DNA of 37,548 bases from Deltaproteobacteria bacterium. Its GTDB lineage: Bacteria; Desulfobacterota; Syntrophobacteria; Syntrophobacterales; Syntrophobacteraceae. Below the pieces are notes generated by a model. The model was not told the origin of the DNA, did no database searches, and saw only the letters and a list, made by a program, of their open reading frames with translations. Where the stretch lies: positions 1-37,548 of the forward strand of contig JAJYDE010000039.1 in the NCBI GenBank assembly GCA_021777755.1. The letters run 5' to 3'. Below are positions 16,775 through 25,145 of this stretch, one piece after another. Position 1 is the first letter of the stretch. Every line of letters begins with the position of its first letter. The position numbers and the translations under genes were made by a program.

Positions 16775-17056
16775 CCGGTCCCAGATGAGGTAGCGGGGTT
16801 TAAAAAATATTGCCTGCGTATCCCCCTTTTCCACACGACTACGTTGAAGACGATCCGACTCGGAGGGATTCAATTTGCCAAAATGGCGATTTGAAAACTC
16901 GAAATTTCTCTCTGGATTGTTATCCTGAGGGCATCTACGAACCTCAAACGCTATGCGCAGCAGACCTTGATGCCGCGTCATGAAACAATTGGAAGGGGAA
17001 TGAGGTCGGAACGTCTCATAAACACCACTTTCGAGGTTCACCAGATGACGCACCCT
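16775..17056. other. Non-coding stretch, nothing recognised
   Basis: Between the zinc-ribbon pseudogene and the antiporter remnant I see no convincing coding frame. A long minus-strand open frame crosses this stretch, but it also runs antisense through the better-supported pseudogene and has no recognisable motif. No terminator or promoter is clear. It is best read as decayed DNA. Confidence 0.4.
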
Positions 17057-17200
17057 TTAGGCGCTCTCTTTGCTGCCAACGATTGCAGCGACAAAAACGG
17101 GGCCGCTTGATGCAAGAACGGCACCGATCATGAGCGATTCCCTCCAGGGAAGCCCTCCAAAAGCATGCGCGAGAATGGCCGTTCCCAACCCGTCACTGCT
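17057..17200 (-). pseudogene. Remnant of a CPA-family Na+/H+ antiporter
   Basis: A 47-codon minus-strand frame bounded by stops reads GTAILAHAFGGLPWRESLM followed by IGAVLASSGPVFVAAIVGS. This closely resembles the conserved transmembrane region of NhaP-type cation:proton antiporters, whose usual pattern is G-L-x-W-x-E-A-L-L-L-G-A-[VI]-L-[AS]-[SP]-T-D-P. The usual T-D of the ion-binding motif is replaced by S-G here. Full antiporters exceed 380 aa, so this is a fragment. It lies in the same decayed region as the zinc-ribbon pseudogene. Confidence 0.55.
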
Positions 17201-17261
17201 TCAAGCGAGCAGATAGCCGCTCGGTTCTTGACCCGGGCCGACGCGCCGGTTATGGTAAATC

Positions 17262-17498
17262 ATGGGACATCAGGCAAAAAAAGCATTTGCGGCTGTTGAT
17301 TATGCAAAGTGCGATCCGGCAGGCTGCAATCCCGCAAGAGGGGTCTGCCCTTCGGCGCTCGCATGCAAACGGAAAGTGATGAAGCAGATCGACGGCCGAT
17401 TCGAACAGCCGATCATATTTCAGGATATGTGCATGGGGTGCTGGGACTGCATCAGCGTTTGTCCTTTAGGTGCGGTTCAGGCGGTCCGGCTCGCCTAG
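17262..17498 (+). CDS. Small 2[4Fe-4S] ferredoxin-like protein
   Basis: A 78-aa protein with eight cysteines in two groups: C17, C22, C29 and C35 (CDPAGCNPARGVCPSALAC) and C57, C60, C63 and C67 (CMGCWDCISVCP). The second is a classical [4Fe-4S] motif. The first has atypical spacing, loosely like the N-terminal Fe-S domain of ABCE1/RLI proteins. It should carry two clusters and act in electron transfer. The ATG has no clear Shine-Dalgarno. It converges on porB with only 6 nt between stop codons, so it is not in the Por operon. A role as redox partner is suggested by proximity only. Confidence 0.8.
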   Translation: MGHQAKKAFAAVDYAKCDPAGCNPARGVCPSALACKRKVMKQIDGRFEQPIIFQDMCMGCWDCISVCPLGAVQAVRLA

Positions 17499-17504
17499 GG
17501 CCTC

Positions 17505-18383
17505 TCAACTCATTCCGGCCTTGTGCCGCAGCAGTTTCCAGTCTTCCTCCACCATCGTCTGTATCTGGTCGAGATCTTGCTCCGAGAGATGTTTGAAGCG
17601 CCCCTGGAGCCTGAAATACTCTTTTACTAGATATCCTTTCGGGAAAAAATTGATTGTGTATCTCAGGCCGTCTTCGACTTCGTAGAGCGGGAAGATATTT
17701 GTTTGAACGGCCATGCGGGCGATTTTGACCGAGATTTCCGAAGGGATGCGCCATCCGGTCGGGCAACTTGCGAAGATATGGAGGAAACGGGCCCCCTTTA
17801 TCGCCTTGGCCTTGGCGACCTTTCGAAAAAGGTCCTCGGGATAGGCGATGCTGGCTGTGGCCGCGTAGGGAATGCGGTGAGCGACCAGGGCCTCGACGAT
17901 GTTTTTTTTGCGCATCTTCTTCCAGTCACGGCCCGGGGTGGTCGTTGTCCAGGCGCCGTAGGGGGTCGAGGAACTGCGCTGAATGCCCGTGTTCATGTAG
18001 GCTTCGTTATCATAGCAGACGTAGATGAAATCTTCGTTTCGCTCGACGGCTCCGCTCAAGGCCTGGAATCCGATATCGAATGTGCCCCCGTCCCCGGCCC
18101 AGGCGACCACGGTGGTTTGGGTATCGCCCCGCATGTCCAGGGCCGCGCGCACCCCGCTCGCCACCGCGCCCCCGGTCTCGAAGGCGGTATGGAGGACGGG
18201 AATCTTAAGAGTCGACTGCGGGTAGGCGCCGGCGATAATGGACCAGCAGCAGGCGGGAATCACCATAACGGTTTTTTCTCCTAGCGCTTTCAGAAGAAAG
18301 CGCATGGCAACGGCCGCGCCGCAGCCGGGGCAAGCCACGTGTCCCGGGAACATGTAGTCTCGATCAGGCAGTTCCAGTTGCAT
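17505..18383 (-). CDS. porB: 2-oxoacid:ferredoxin oxidoreductase, beta subunit (PorB-like)
   Basis: A 292-aa thiamine-pyrophosphate subunit of pyruvate (or other 2-oxoacid):ferredoxin oxidoreductase, which interconverts 2-oxoacid plus CoA and acyl-CoA plus CO2. The N-terminal CPGCGAA (C18, C21) helps ligate the proximal [4Fe-4S] cluster. GDGG (97-100) with N126 forms the GDG-x(~26)-N TPP/Mg2+ motif, followed by NTGIQRSSSTPYGAWTTTTP typical of PorB. Substrate cannot be fixed from sequence. It is last in the minus-strand operon, 3 nt after porA, with AGGTGA before its ATG. Confidence 0.92.
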   Translation of the reverse strand: MQLELPDRDYMFPGHVACPGCGAAVAMRFLLKALGEKTVMVIPACCWSIIAGAYPQSTLKIPVLHTAFETGGAVASGVRAALDMRGDTQTTVVAWAGDGGTFDIGFQALSGAVERNEDFIYVCYDNEAYMNTGIQRSSSTPYGAWTTTTPGRDWKKMRKKNIVEALVAHRIPYAATASIAYPEDLFRKVAKAKAIKGARFLHIFASCPTGWRIPSEISVKIARMAVQTNIFPLYEVEDGLRYTINFFPKGYLVKEYFRLQGRFKHLSEQDLDQIQTMVEEDWKLLRHKAGMS

Positions 18384-18386
18384 TGG

Positions 18387-19565
18387 TCACCTATTTAGCT
18401 CCGGGGCAGGCACCGGATGAAGTCCCGCCCAGATGCTCTCCCGCTGCGGGACTTCCTGATTTCTGACCTGCGTGTAAATGTTTTCCAGGTCGGCCACCGT
18501 CACATCGCGTCCGCCCAGCCCGGCTATGAAGCTGAAAACGACCGGACGCTCCGCAAGGTCGCACAGAGCGGCCTTGACCTCCTGGGCGAATATGCCACCC
18601 GCTCCAAAGGAGCAATTGCGGTCGATTATCGCCACTTTTCGCGCTTTTTTAAGACACTGCCGAATAATTTCGGCCGGAAAAGGTCTGAAGAGTTTGATTT
18701 TCAGAATCCCCACCCTTTCGCCCCGGCTCCGCAGCTCCTTTACAAGCTGGCGGCTTGTGCTGGTAATCGTGCCGGAAGTCACCAGGATGATTTCCGCGTC
18801 CTCGCACTCGACGGGCTCGACAGCGCCATACCTTCGCCCGAAAATTCCGCTGAATTCCTCCTCCATTTGCGAAAAACCGGCCAGGGCTTCCTCCATTGCG
18901 TCCTGAATACTGCGGCGCATCTCCATATAGACATCGGGCGGGGCCAGTTGGTTGAAGGCGCACGGTGTTTCGGTATTGAGGCGGAACCTTGGGTTGAAGG
19001 CGGGCAAAAACCGGTCCACCTCCCGCTGCCCCGGGACGTCCACCGGCTCATAGGTGTGGGATAGAAAGAAGGCATCGAGCACCACCATGGCGGGCAGGCT
19101 CACATGTTCGGCCAGCCGGAAAGCCTGGAGGGTGGTATCGAGCACTTCCTGGCCCGTTTCGCAGTAGAGCTGAATCCAACCGGTGTCACGCTGGGAGAGG
19201 CTGTCGGTTTGGTCGGCCCAGATATTCCAGCCCGGGGCAAGCGCCCGGTTGACCTCGGCCAGCACTATGGGCAGCCGGGCGCCCGAGGCCCAGTGGAGCA
19301 ACTCGTGCATGAGTGCCAGCCCCTGGGAGGAGGTGGCCGTAAAGGAGCGAGCGCCAGCGCTCGAAGCGCCTATCAGGGCGGCCAGGGCGGAATGCTCGCT
19401 TTCCACGCGCAAATAGCGGGCACTAAGCGAACCGTCCGCGCAAAAATCGGAAAGCCGCTCCACGATATGGGTCTGCGGAGTGATGGGATAAGCGGAGATC
19501 ACTTCCACTTTGGCCAGCCGCACCGCCTCGGCGACCGAATGGCTTCCTTCGAGAACCCTTTTCAT
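18387..19565 (-). CDS. porA: 2-oxoacid:ferredoxin oxidoreductase, alpha subunit (PorA-like)
   Basis: A 392-aa alpha subunit carrying the pyrimidine-binding and transketolase C-like domains. Diagnostic are the N-terminal VISAYPITPQTHIVE, the following ESEHSALAALIGASSAGARS segment and the C-terminal FRPFPAEIIRQCLKKARKVA region. With PorB it forms the catalytic TPP site. It lies 27 nt downstream of the flavoprotein/PorD fusion gene and 3 nt before porB, consistent with one transcript. No truncation is seen; the length is usual for four-subunit-type enzymes. Confidence 0.92.
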   Translation of the reverse strand: MKRVLEGSHSVAEAVRLAKVEVISAYPITPQTHIVERLSDFCADGSLSARYLRVESEHSALAALIGASSAGARSFTATSSQGLALMHELLHWASGARLPIVLAEVNRALAPGWNIWADQTDSLSQRDTGWIQLYCETGQEVLDTTLQAFRLAEHVSLPAMVVLDAFFLSHTYEPVDVPGQREVDRFLPAFNPRFRLNTETPCAFNQLAPPDVYMEMRRSIQDAMEEALAGFSQMEEEFSGIFGRRYGAVEPVECEDAEIILVTSGTITSTSRQLVKELRSRGERVGILKIKLFRPFPAEIIRQCLKKARKVAIIDRNCSFGAGGIFAQEVKAALCDLAERPVVFSFIAGLGGRDVTVADLENIYTQVRNQEVPQRESIWAGLHPVPAPELNR

Positions 19566-19592
19566 CGCTCCCCCAATCAGGAAAACAAAATT

Positions 19593-21347
19593 TCAGCGCT
19601 GTGCGCGGGGTGCGGATTCCTTCTCCAGGCTCATGGCGTTGCGGGGACACTCCACCACGCAGATGCCGCACCCTTTGCAATAATCGTAGTCGATGCTCCT
19701 TGCACTGGAGTCGGTTTGGCGAACCACCGCGAGGTCGGGGCAATAGAGCCGGCAATTGTCGCACTGGTTGCAAAGACCGCAGTTAAAGCACCGCTCAGCT
19801 TCTTTCATGGCGAGGCCGGCCGAGATCCTGAGGTCGATTTCCGCGAATCCGCGGCTCCTTTCCTCCGCCAAGAGTCGAGGCTGCACAAGCCTGGCGGCGA
19901 ACTGGAAATGATCCCTGTTGATTTCGTCAAAAACAACAACATGCGGGTTTCTGGCACACCTGGGCCCGCGCATGTACATTTCCAGGGAAAGCGCGGGGCC
20001 GTTTCCCACCCGGCAGGACTCCAGACCGGGCAAGACCTCGTCGGGGCCCTTTTGAAAAAGTATATCCAGGGCGATTGCGGCTTCCTTACCCGAGGCCACC
20101 GCGTGGGAGACGCTCCTGATCCGGGAAGCGAGATCTCCGCCGTGGATGACGATGGAGGGCGACCGGACCAGGACCGAATCGGACAGCCGAAGGATTTTTT
20201 CCGAGTTCTCGGGAGGGTTTTGCCACTCTTCGGCCGCCTCCAACCCCACAGCCTTGAGAATATGAATAACGGAGAGTTCCATGGTGGATCGGGGCTCCGC
20301 GGGCTCAACGCGAGATTTTTGCCCCGGGGCGGTATCGAAGGCCCGCATCTGCTGCAGTGTTAGCAGGTAGCGACCCTCTTTTCGCTCCATCCGGAGGGGA
20401 GTCCAAAGCTCGAGCAATCGCACCCCTTCTTCGAGAGCCATGGAGATTTCCTCTTCAAAGGCCGGCATGTCCTCGCGACGCCGCCTGTAAATCAGAACCG
20501 GCTTCCCCCCCAGGCGCAAAACCGTGCGCGCGGCATCCACGGCGGTATTGCCTCCCCCGATGATCGCCACTTGAGCGTTTGAAAAGGCGGGGGATTCGCC
20601 GCGATTTATCCTTCGCAGAAACTCAAAGCCGTCCTCCACCTCACCGGGTTCTTCACCTTCAATGAGAAGCCCTACGCTCCTGGACCTGCCGCAGCCAAGA
20701 AAAACCGCATCGTAATCGTTTCCAATTTGCTCGAAGAGGGCCTTTGTGACCGGTTTTTCGCAGTAAAGACGAAAGCCGGAGCCTGCGACCTGTTCGATCT
20801 CGGCCGCGAGGATCGCGGCGGGCAATCGATAGGAGGGGATTCCATATCGCAGGACTCCGCCCGGTTCGGGAGCCGACTCGAAGAGATCACACCCGTAACC
20901 CAGGCGGGAGAGAAAAAAGGCCGCGGCCAAGCCGGAGGGGCCGGCTCCCACGACGGCTATTCTTTGCTTTCGGGAGGCAAAACGCTCAAGGGATGGTTTG
21001 AGCTCGTCCCGGGAGGCGGTGTCGGCCAGAAATCTTTCAATGGCTCGGATCGCTATTGCCTCGTCGAACTCCCGCCGGTTGCATCTCGACTCGCAAGGGC
21101 GCAAACAGACCCGTCCGCATACCGCCGGCAGGGGGTTTTCCATAAGAATCGTCTCCCAGGCTTCTTTGAAAAGGCCCTGGGAGGTAAGCATTTCAATGCG
21201 TGCGATGTCTTCACCGGCGGGGCAGGCCGCGGCGCAAGGAGCGGTCTTTTCGTCGTAGCGGGGACGCAGGAATCGCCATGAGCCGGTTTTGTTGCCCTCG
21301 GTGGTGCGGAAGGAATGCGCAACGAAGGGGGGAGTGGAATTTTTCAT
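19593..21347 (-). CDS. GltD-like FAD/NAD(P) flavoprotein fused to a PorD-type 2[4Fe-4S] domain
   Basis: A 584-aa fusion. The N-terminus has the GltD-type Fe-S region (C38, C42, C77, C81, C85, C89). It is followed by an FAD Rossmann motif GAGPSG (134-139) and a second dinucleotide motif GGGNTAVDAA (264-273) for NAD(P)H. The C-terminal 70 residues hold two ferredoxin-like cysteine groups (C520-C536 and CKGCGICVVEC, C557-C567) as in PorD, the delta subunit otherwise missing from this operon. It probably passes electrons between the PorABC core and NAD(P)H or ferredoxin. Its ATG overlaps the porC stop (ATGA), giving tight coupling. GltD-like subunits also occur in NfnB and glutamate synthase, but the Por context argues against those. 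Confidence 0.88.
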   Translation of the reverse strand: MKNSTPPFVAHSFRTTEGNKTGSWRFLRPRYDEKTAPCAAACPAGEDIARIEMLTSQGLFKEAWETILMENPLPAVCGRVCLRPCESRCNRREFDEAIAIRAIERFLADTASRDELKPSLERFASRKQRIAVVGAGPSGLAAAFFLSRLGYGCDLFESAPEPGGVLRYGIPSYRLPAAILAAEIEQVAGSGFRLYCEKPVTKALFEQIGNDYDAVFLGCGRSRSVGLLIEGEEPGEVEDGFEFLRRINRGESPAFSNAQVAIIGGGNTAVDAARTVLRLGGKPVLIYRRRREDMPAFEEEISMALEEGVRLLELWTPLRMERKEGRYLLTLQQMRAFDTAPGQKSRVEPAEPRSTMELSVIHILKAVGLEAAEEWQNPPENSEKILRLSDSVLVRSPSIVIHGGDLASRIRSVSHAVASGKEAAIALDILFQKGPDEVLPGLESCRVGNGPALSLEMYMRGPRCARNPHVVVFDEINRDHFQFAARLVQPRLLAEERSRGFAEIDLRISAGLAMKEAERCFNCGLCNQCDNCRLYCPDLAVVRQTDSSARSIDYDYCKGCGICVVECPRNAMSLEKESAPRAQR

Positions 21348-21901
21348 GACCTTACCCCCTCCACACGATCAAAAGCCTCACGAGCGGCCCGGATATTGGC
21401 TTCGATATTTTCGGGTATCTCTTCCTCTATGGCCCCCGCAACGGCCTCAATCGGAGGCGCGCCCAGAATTCGAGCGAATGCGCCCGATATGGCGGTGTTC
21501 ACGATTGGGTGGGTGCGGGTCCCCAGTTGGTGTTTCAGAGCAATTTCGGTGGCGTCCACCCAAGCGAGCCGAAAGTTTGAAAACCGGGCACCGTCGGCTG
21601 GGGGCGCCTGGGAATTGAGTAGAATCCAGCCCATGGGTTTAAGCCCCCGGGTGATGTCTATTGCTTCAAGCAGCGTCGAATCCAGGACCACCACATGGTC
21701 GGGCGTATAGGAGTTGGTTCGGATAAGGATCTGTTCCCGGTCAAGCCGCAGGTAGGCTTCGACCGGCGCGCCCCGCCGCTCCACCCCGAAAAGAGGAAAG
21801 CTCTGGACATGGTAGCCGGCGCGAAAGAAGGCCTTGGCAAGCAAAATGGTGGCCACCACCGCACCCTGTCCCCCGCGCCCGTGAAATCGTATCTCCAACA
21901 T
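21344..21901 (-). CDS. porC: 2-oxoacid:ferredoxin oxidoreductase, gamma subunit (PorC/PorG-like)
   Basis: A 185-aa gamma subunit (POR family, catalytic domain III). Signatures are the N-terminal EIRFHGRGGQGAVVATILLA and FPLFGVERRGAPVEAYLR, which line the CoA/TPP interface. The start at 21901 is chosen because GAGGAAGG lies 4-5 nt upstream and the family begins at this strand; the longer frame adds 22 unsupported residues. It lies 11 nt after the regulator gene and overlaps the flavoprotein gene by 4 nt. Confidence 0.92.
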   Translation of the reverse strand: MLEIRFHGRGGQGAVVATILLAKAFFRAGYHVQSFPLFGVERRGAPVEAYLRLDREQILIRTNSYTPDHVVVLDSTLLEAIDITRGLKPMGWILLNSQAPPADGARFSNFRLAWVDATEIALKHQLGTRTHPIVNTAISGAFARILGAPPIEAVAGAIEEEIPENIEANIRAAREAFDRVEGVRS

Positions 21902-21912
21902 GAGCCCTTCCT

Positions 21913-22515
21913 CTAAGCCTTGCTCCAGACAACCACGATCGCCCGTGCGCTTTTGTCCCCAAGACATCGAAAGCTATGGCTGATACTGGACAGAAAGTAG
22001 ATGCTGTCGCCCGGATCGAGCACTTCCACACGGTTTGGCGAACGGAACTCGAGGCGACCCTCCAGAAGAGTCAGGAACTCCTCGCCGTCGTGACTGGCGA
22101 AAACCATTTCGCTTGTATCCAGCGGTGGAAATTCCACCAGGAATGGCTCCATGTGCTTATCGCTCTTCCTGGTTTCCAGGGCTTCATAGATGTAGTCCAC
22201 CTCGCCTTTTCGGTGATGGGGACGCCTGGAGACTTTGACCCTTTCGGAAAGGCGTGTGACGGAGATTTCCGCGCTCTCCGTTTTTTCCTGGAAAAACCAA
22301 CTCATGCCCACATCCAGTGCCTTGGCGATCTTCAGAAGACTCGAAACGGGCGGATTGGTCTCGCAAGACTCTATCTGTGACAGCTCCTGCTTGCTCAAGC
22401 CGGTCTTGGCGGCCATGTCATGCAGGGTAAAATTGTGTTTTTCGCGAAGCTCCCTCACCCTGGCGCCTATCCTCAAAATCTCGGTAAGTGCCCGATCACT
22501 CTCCACTTGCGCCAT
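21913..22515 (-). CDS. XRE-family regulator with cupin sensor domain
   Basis: A 200-aa transcription factor. Residues ~15-75 form a Cro/CI-type helix-turn-helix (LREKHNFTLHDMAAKTGLSK, then QELSQIESCETNPPVSSLLK). Residues ~115-198 form a cupin_2 barrel (EEFLTLLEGRLEF, LDPGDSIYFLSSISHSFRCL), which binds a small ligand. ATG 22515 is preferred over GTG 22521 because AGGAGG sits 5 nt before it. As the first gene of the Por operon it probably autoregulates and controls 2-oxoacid metabolism in response to a metabolite; the ligand is unknown. Confidence 0.88.
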   Translation of the reverse strand: MAQVESDRALTEILRIGARVRELREKHNFTLHDMAAKTGLSKQELSQIESCETNPPVSSLLKIAKALDVGMSWFFQEKTESAEISVTRLSERVKVSRRPHHRKGEVDYIYEALETRKSDKHMEPFLVEFPPLDTSEMVFASHDGEEFLTLLEGRLEFRSPNRVEVLDPGDSIYFLSSISHSFRCLGDKSARAIVVVWSKA

Positions 22516-22576
22516 AAACACCTCCTGCGGACTCGCGCTCCCCTGGCGCGATTAAAGGGCCGAACAATCCACGTCC

Positions 22577-22582
22577 ATTATA
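22577..22582 (-). promoter_or_regulatory. Candidate -10 box of the XRE-por operon
   Basis: A perfect TATAAT on the minus strand lies 61 nt before the regulator ATG. At 17 nt spacing the -35 position reads GGGGCG, a poor match, so the promoter may depend on an activator or the call may be fortuitous. Confidence 0.3.
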
Positions 22583-22666
22583 GAATCATTCGGCAATCAC
22601 GCCCCGAAACCTAAGCATTTATTCAATACCTTCAGCGGTCTTTCCCCCGGGTTTGTTGTTCCCCGT

Positions 22667-24739
22667 TCATTTCCCTGCCGGCTCCCTATTCAATGGCTTG
22701 GAGGAAGTGGTCGGGGTTTGGCCCGAATCGGGGTTGAGCTGAAGGGAACTGACATTAACGGGCTCGAACTGGCTCAAGGTGAAGTTTGTCAGACACGCGA
22801 GATCGGAGTTGTCCCATCTCGAATCCGGAGTTCCGATGAGCCCGCCCGTAAGACCGTTATCGGCAAGAATAATACCGTATTTTTTCATTGCCTTGAGGAC
22901 CGCGGTTGCCTGGGGGCTATTGGAGCATATGGAAATATCGACGTCGGCTTTCAATCGATAGATTTCCCCGGCGGGGCCGGTCATGTTGCATGATACAGGG
23001 GGCGTCGCCTGACTTATCAGGGTATCGTAGGAGGTCGATCCGTTGGACTCGGTGCACTTCCCGACTCCGGCGCCGTGTCTTGCCGGCCATACATAGTTCG
23101 ACAGCATGTGGTTTACAGTGAATCGGATGGGGTGATCGATGGTCCCGTTTGCCACCTCGTCGTAGTTGACTGTCAAGGGCATTATGGGAAGGCCCGCGGC
23201 ATCTCCGGAGGTCCAGGTGAGAGGGCGAAGATTGTTGCTCGAAAGGTCCCAGTAGGCCCCGTTTGCCGCCGTCCAGGTTCCATCTCCGTTGGCGACCGCC
23301 TCCCAGGTTTCGTACAATTTACAGGGTTGACCGTTTCCCGCCTCCTGCAAAACCAGGACATGCCTGTCCCCCGTACTGTTCGCGGTGCCTTCCACGGGCG
23401 CATTGGCCGGAATTGGGTAAGGACCGGGATCCGATTCGCTCGGGTATTGATTGAAAGTCACATTTACCAGTGGTTGGTTAAAGAGCACCCTAATGAACGG
23501 AATCCCGTCGGGGCCGGCGTCATTTCCGAAAAACACCCTCAGATGAGACGATTGGTAGCCGCTGTAGATGGGCGCGGCCGGAGAACTATCCACCGGCAGC
23601 CCGTCAACAGGATGGTGGAAAATGGAGTCCGCGGGAAAAATAGCACATCCACCGTAACTGCTGTCACCGGCGACATTTATCTGAAAACCCGCGGTTGCCG
23701 CCGCACCGGTTGCGTCCACAACCTGGACCTGGAAATAATATCCCCCCTGCCCCCCGACGGAGGCCGAAGAGATCACTCCGGTAGCGGGATCGAGGCTCAT
23801 GCCTTCCGGCAGTGTATCGTCCGAACCGGTTACGCTCCAGGTATAGGGAGGGGTCCCGCCAGTAGCGCTAAGGGCCGGGGCACTGTATGGCTGAAGCTGC
23901 GTGGCGTCGGGGAAAGTGGCGGCGGCAATCTGAAGTGAACTCGTGATAGTCGAATAGTTCGCGGTAACCGTTGCATTTGCCGGGAGCATGGTCAGTGTGG
24001 TCGAAGCTTGTGCGGGGTCGGCCACAGCGGCCCCGGTCCACCTTAAAAACCTTTTCCCGGCCGCCGGAGCATCGGCTGAAATGGCAACCGTGACGCCCGA
24101 GGCGTAGAAACCGCTCCCGCTCCCGTGAACCACCTTCAGCGCGAAGGCTACCGGGACCGTTATGGAGTTGCTCATCACAGACCCGCGGTTTTGCACCGAA
24201 AATGATGCGGAACTCGCAGGCGCTTGACTGCCGCGCGCCACGACGGTTCCCGCTTTCACCGACACGGTGGCCAAATTGACATGACGGCCCGCGCAGGTAT
24301 CGATTACCACGGCATGATTCTCGAAGCCCGAACCGGCAATGGTAATTGTGAATTTTCCCACCGGAAGGGGATCGGGGGAAACCGAATCAATCGTCGGTGC
24401 GTGTGTTAGAAGGTAGACCGAAGCGGATGCCGATTTTTTAGGGGTGCCGGTACTCGCTACCGTAATCTTCACCGGATTATTCTGCGCAAGAGCGACGGGA
24501 GCGGTATAAAGTCCGGTCGCGCTGATCGTGCCCACCGTGGAGTTGCCTCCGTTCATGCCCGCCACCGACCAGGCGAGGTCACCGTCAGCAGGGCTTGCGG
24601 AAAACTGAACCGTTTTGCCAAGCTCAATCGAAGCTTTTTTGGGGCTGATAACAAGGCCCCCGGCATGCACGAGGCTGACAGGAACCAGCCAGGCAAGAAT
24701 CAAAAAGCCGAAACCTCTCATCCTTGCAGCCATTCGCAT
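22667..24739 (-). CDS. Secreted multidomain Ig-like protein with an uncharacterised C-terminal domain
   Basis: A 690-aa exported protein. The N-terminus is a signal peptide (MRMAARMRGFGFLILAWLVP, cleavage near VHAGG). Then follow a Big_2-like Ig domain (~28-110), an IPT/TIG-like domain (~112-200, TITIAGSGFEN), an InlB-B-like repeat (~200-265, GKRFLRWTG, TVTANY) and a He_PIG-type putative Ig domain (~275-360, LPEGMSLDPATGVIS). The last ~320 residues form a separate domain starting CAIFPADSIFHHPVDGLPVD with several Cys (CKLYETWEA, CNMTGPAG, ICSNS) that I cannot assign; an enzyme or carbohydrate-binding role is possible. AGGA 5 nt before the ATG supports the start. There is no anchor or autotransporter domain, so it is probably periplasmic or secreted. 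Confidence 0.82.
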   Translation of the reverse strand: MRMAARMRGFGFLILAWLVPVSLVHAGGLVISPKKASIELGKTVQFSASPADGDLAWSVAGMNGGNSTVGTISATGLYTAPVALAQNNPVKITVASTGTPKKSASASVYLLTHAPTIDSVSPDPLPVGKFTITIAGSGFENHAVVIDTCAGRHVNLATVSVKAGTVVARGSQAPASSASFSVQNRGSVMSNSITVPVAFALKVVHGSGSGFYASGVTVAISADAPAAGKRFLRWTGAAVADPAQASTTLTMLPANATVTANYSTITSSLQIAAATFPDATQLQPYSAPALSATGGTPPYTWSVTGSDDTLPEGMSLDPATGVISSASVGGQGGYYFQVQVVDATGAAATAGFQINVAGDSSYGGCAIFPADSIFHHPVDGLPVDSSPAAPIYSGYQSSHLRVFFGNDAGPDGIPFIRVLFNQPLVNVTFNQYPSESDPGPYPIPANAPVEGTANSTGDRHVLVLQEAGNGQPCKLYETWEAVANGDGTWTAANGAYWDLSSNNLRPLTWTSGDAAGLPIMPLTVNYDEVANGTIDHPIRFTVNHMLSNYVWPARHGAGVGKCTESNGSTSYDTLISQATPPVSCNMTGPAGEIYRLKADVDISICSNSPQATAVLKAMKKYGIILADNGLTGGLIGTPDSRWDNSDLACLTNFTLSQFEPVNVSSLQLNPDSGQTPTTSSKPLNREPAGK

Positions 24740-25145
24740 AATGATCCTTTCGTCATTTCAAGTAATTGCCCGCCTTGCCGAAACTGTGGCCAGCCAATGG
24801 TGCGCGGCGCCCGGCATTTCGGAGCAATATTAATGCCAATCAGTTTGACGGCCCCACACGGGGACGATTCGGCTCTTAAAAATATCAGTTCGATATTTGC
24901 CGCAAAATGTCATCCCCAGAGCAATTGCTCCCCTGGAAAGTTCTAAAGACATGGCTGCGCGAACCGGCCGCGAAATTGAATTCGCACGGGATCACGCTCC
25001 ACAAAATTATTGAACCCCCCAAAAGTCATGTTATAAAAATTTATGCCGATTTAAAGAATAATAGCCCCGCTGGTTTTCGATTCCGGGGATTTGATTTGTG
25101 CTGTTTTCCCGGAATTAATGTTCTCGACCATCACAAGGGTTGATA
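24740..25145. other. Divergent intergenic region with one promoter and a short palindrome
   Basis: This 406-nt gap separates the secreted Ig protein (minus) from the hybrid kinase (plus). It contains a 12-bp perfect palindrome GAGCAATTGCTC (24919-24930) and the kinase promoter at 25010-25037. An open frame across 24907-25143 has no recognisable protein features and spans the promoter, so it is not called as a gene. Confidence 0.5.
25010..25037 (+). promoter_or_regulatory. Sigma-70-type promoter of the hybrid kinase gene
   Basis: TTGAAC (25010-25015), 16-nt spacer, TATAAA (25032-25037): four and five matches to the -35 and -10 consensus. It is located about 110 nt before the kinase start in an AT-rich patch. 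Confidence 0.5.

Noticed and set aside
16277-17053. 258-aa open frame on the minus strand
   Set aside because: It runs antisense through the zinc-ribbon pseudogene, which has clear CxxC motifs, and itself has no recognisable motif or ribosome site.
19104-20363. 419-aa open frame on the plus strand
   Set aside because: It is antisense to porA and the flavoprotein/PorD gene, whose motifs are unmistakable. High GC leaves the opposite frame open, and the translation shows no domain.
23075-23938. 287-aa plus-strand frame
   Set aside because: Antisense to the secreted Ig-like protein; no start signal or domain.
24907-25143. 78-codon plus-strand frame before the kinase
   Set aside because: It covers the kinase promoter, has no recognisable protein pattern and no ribosome site.
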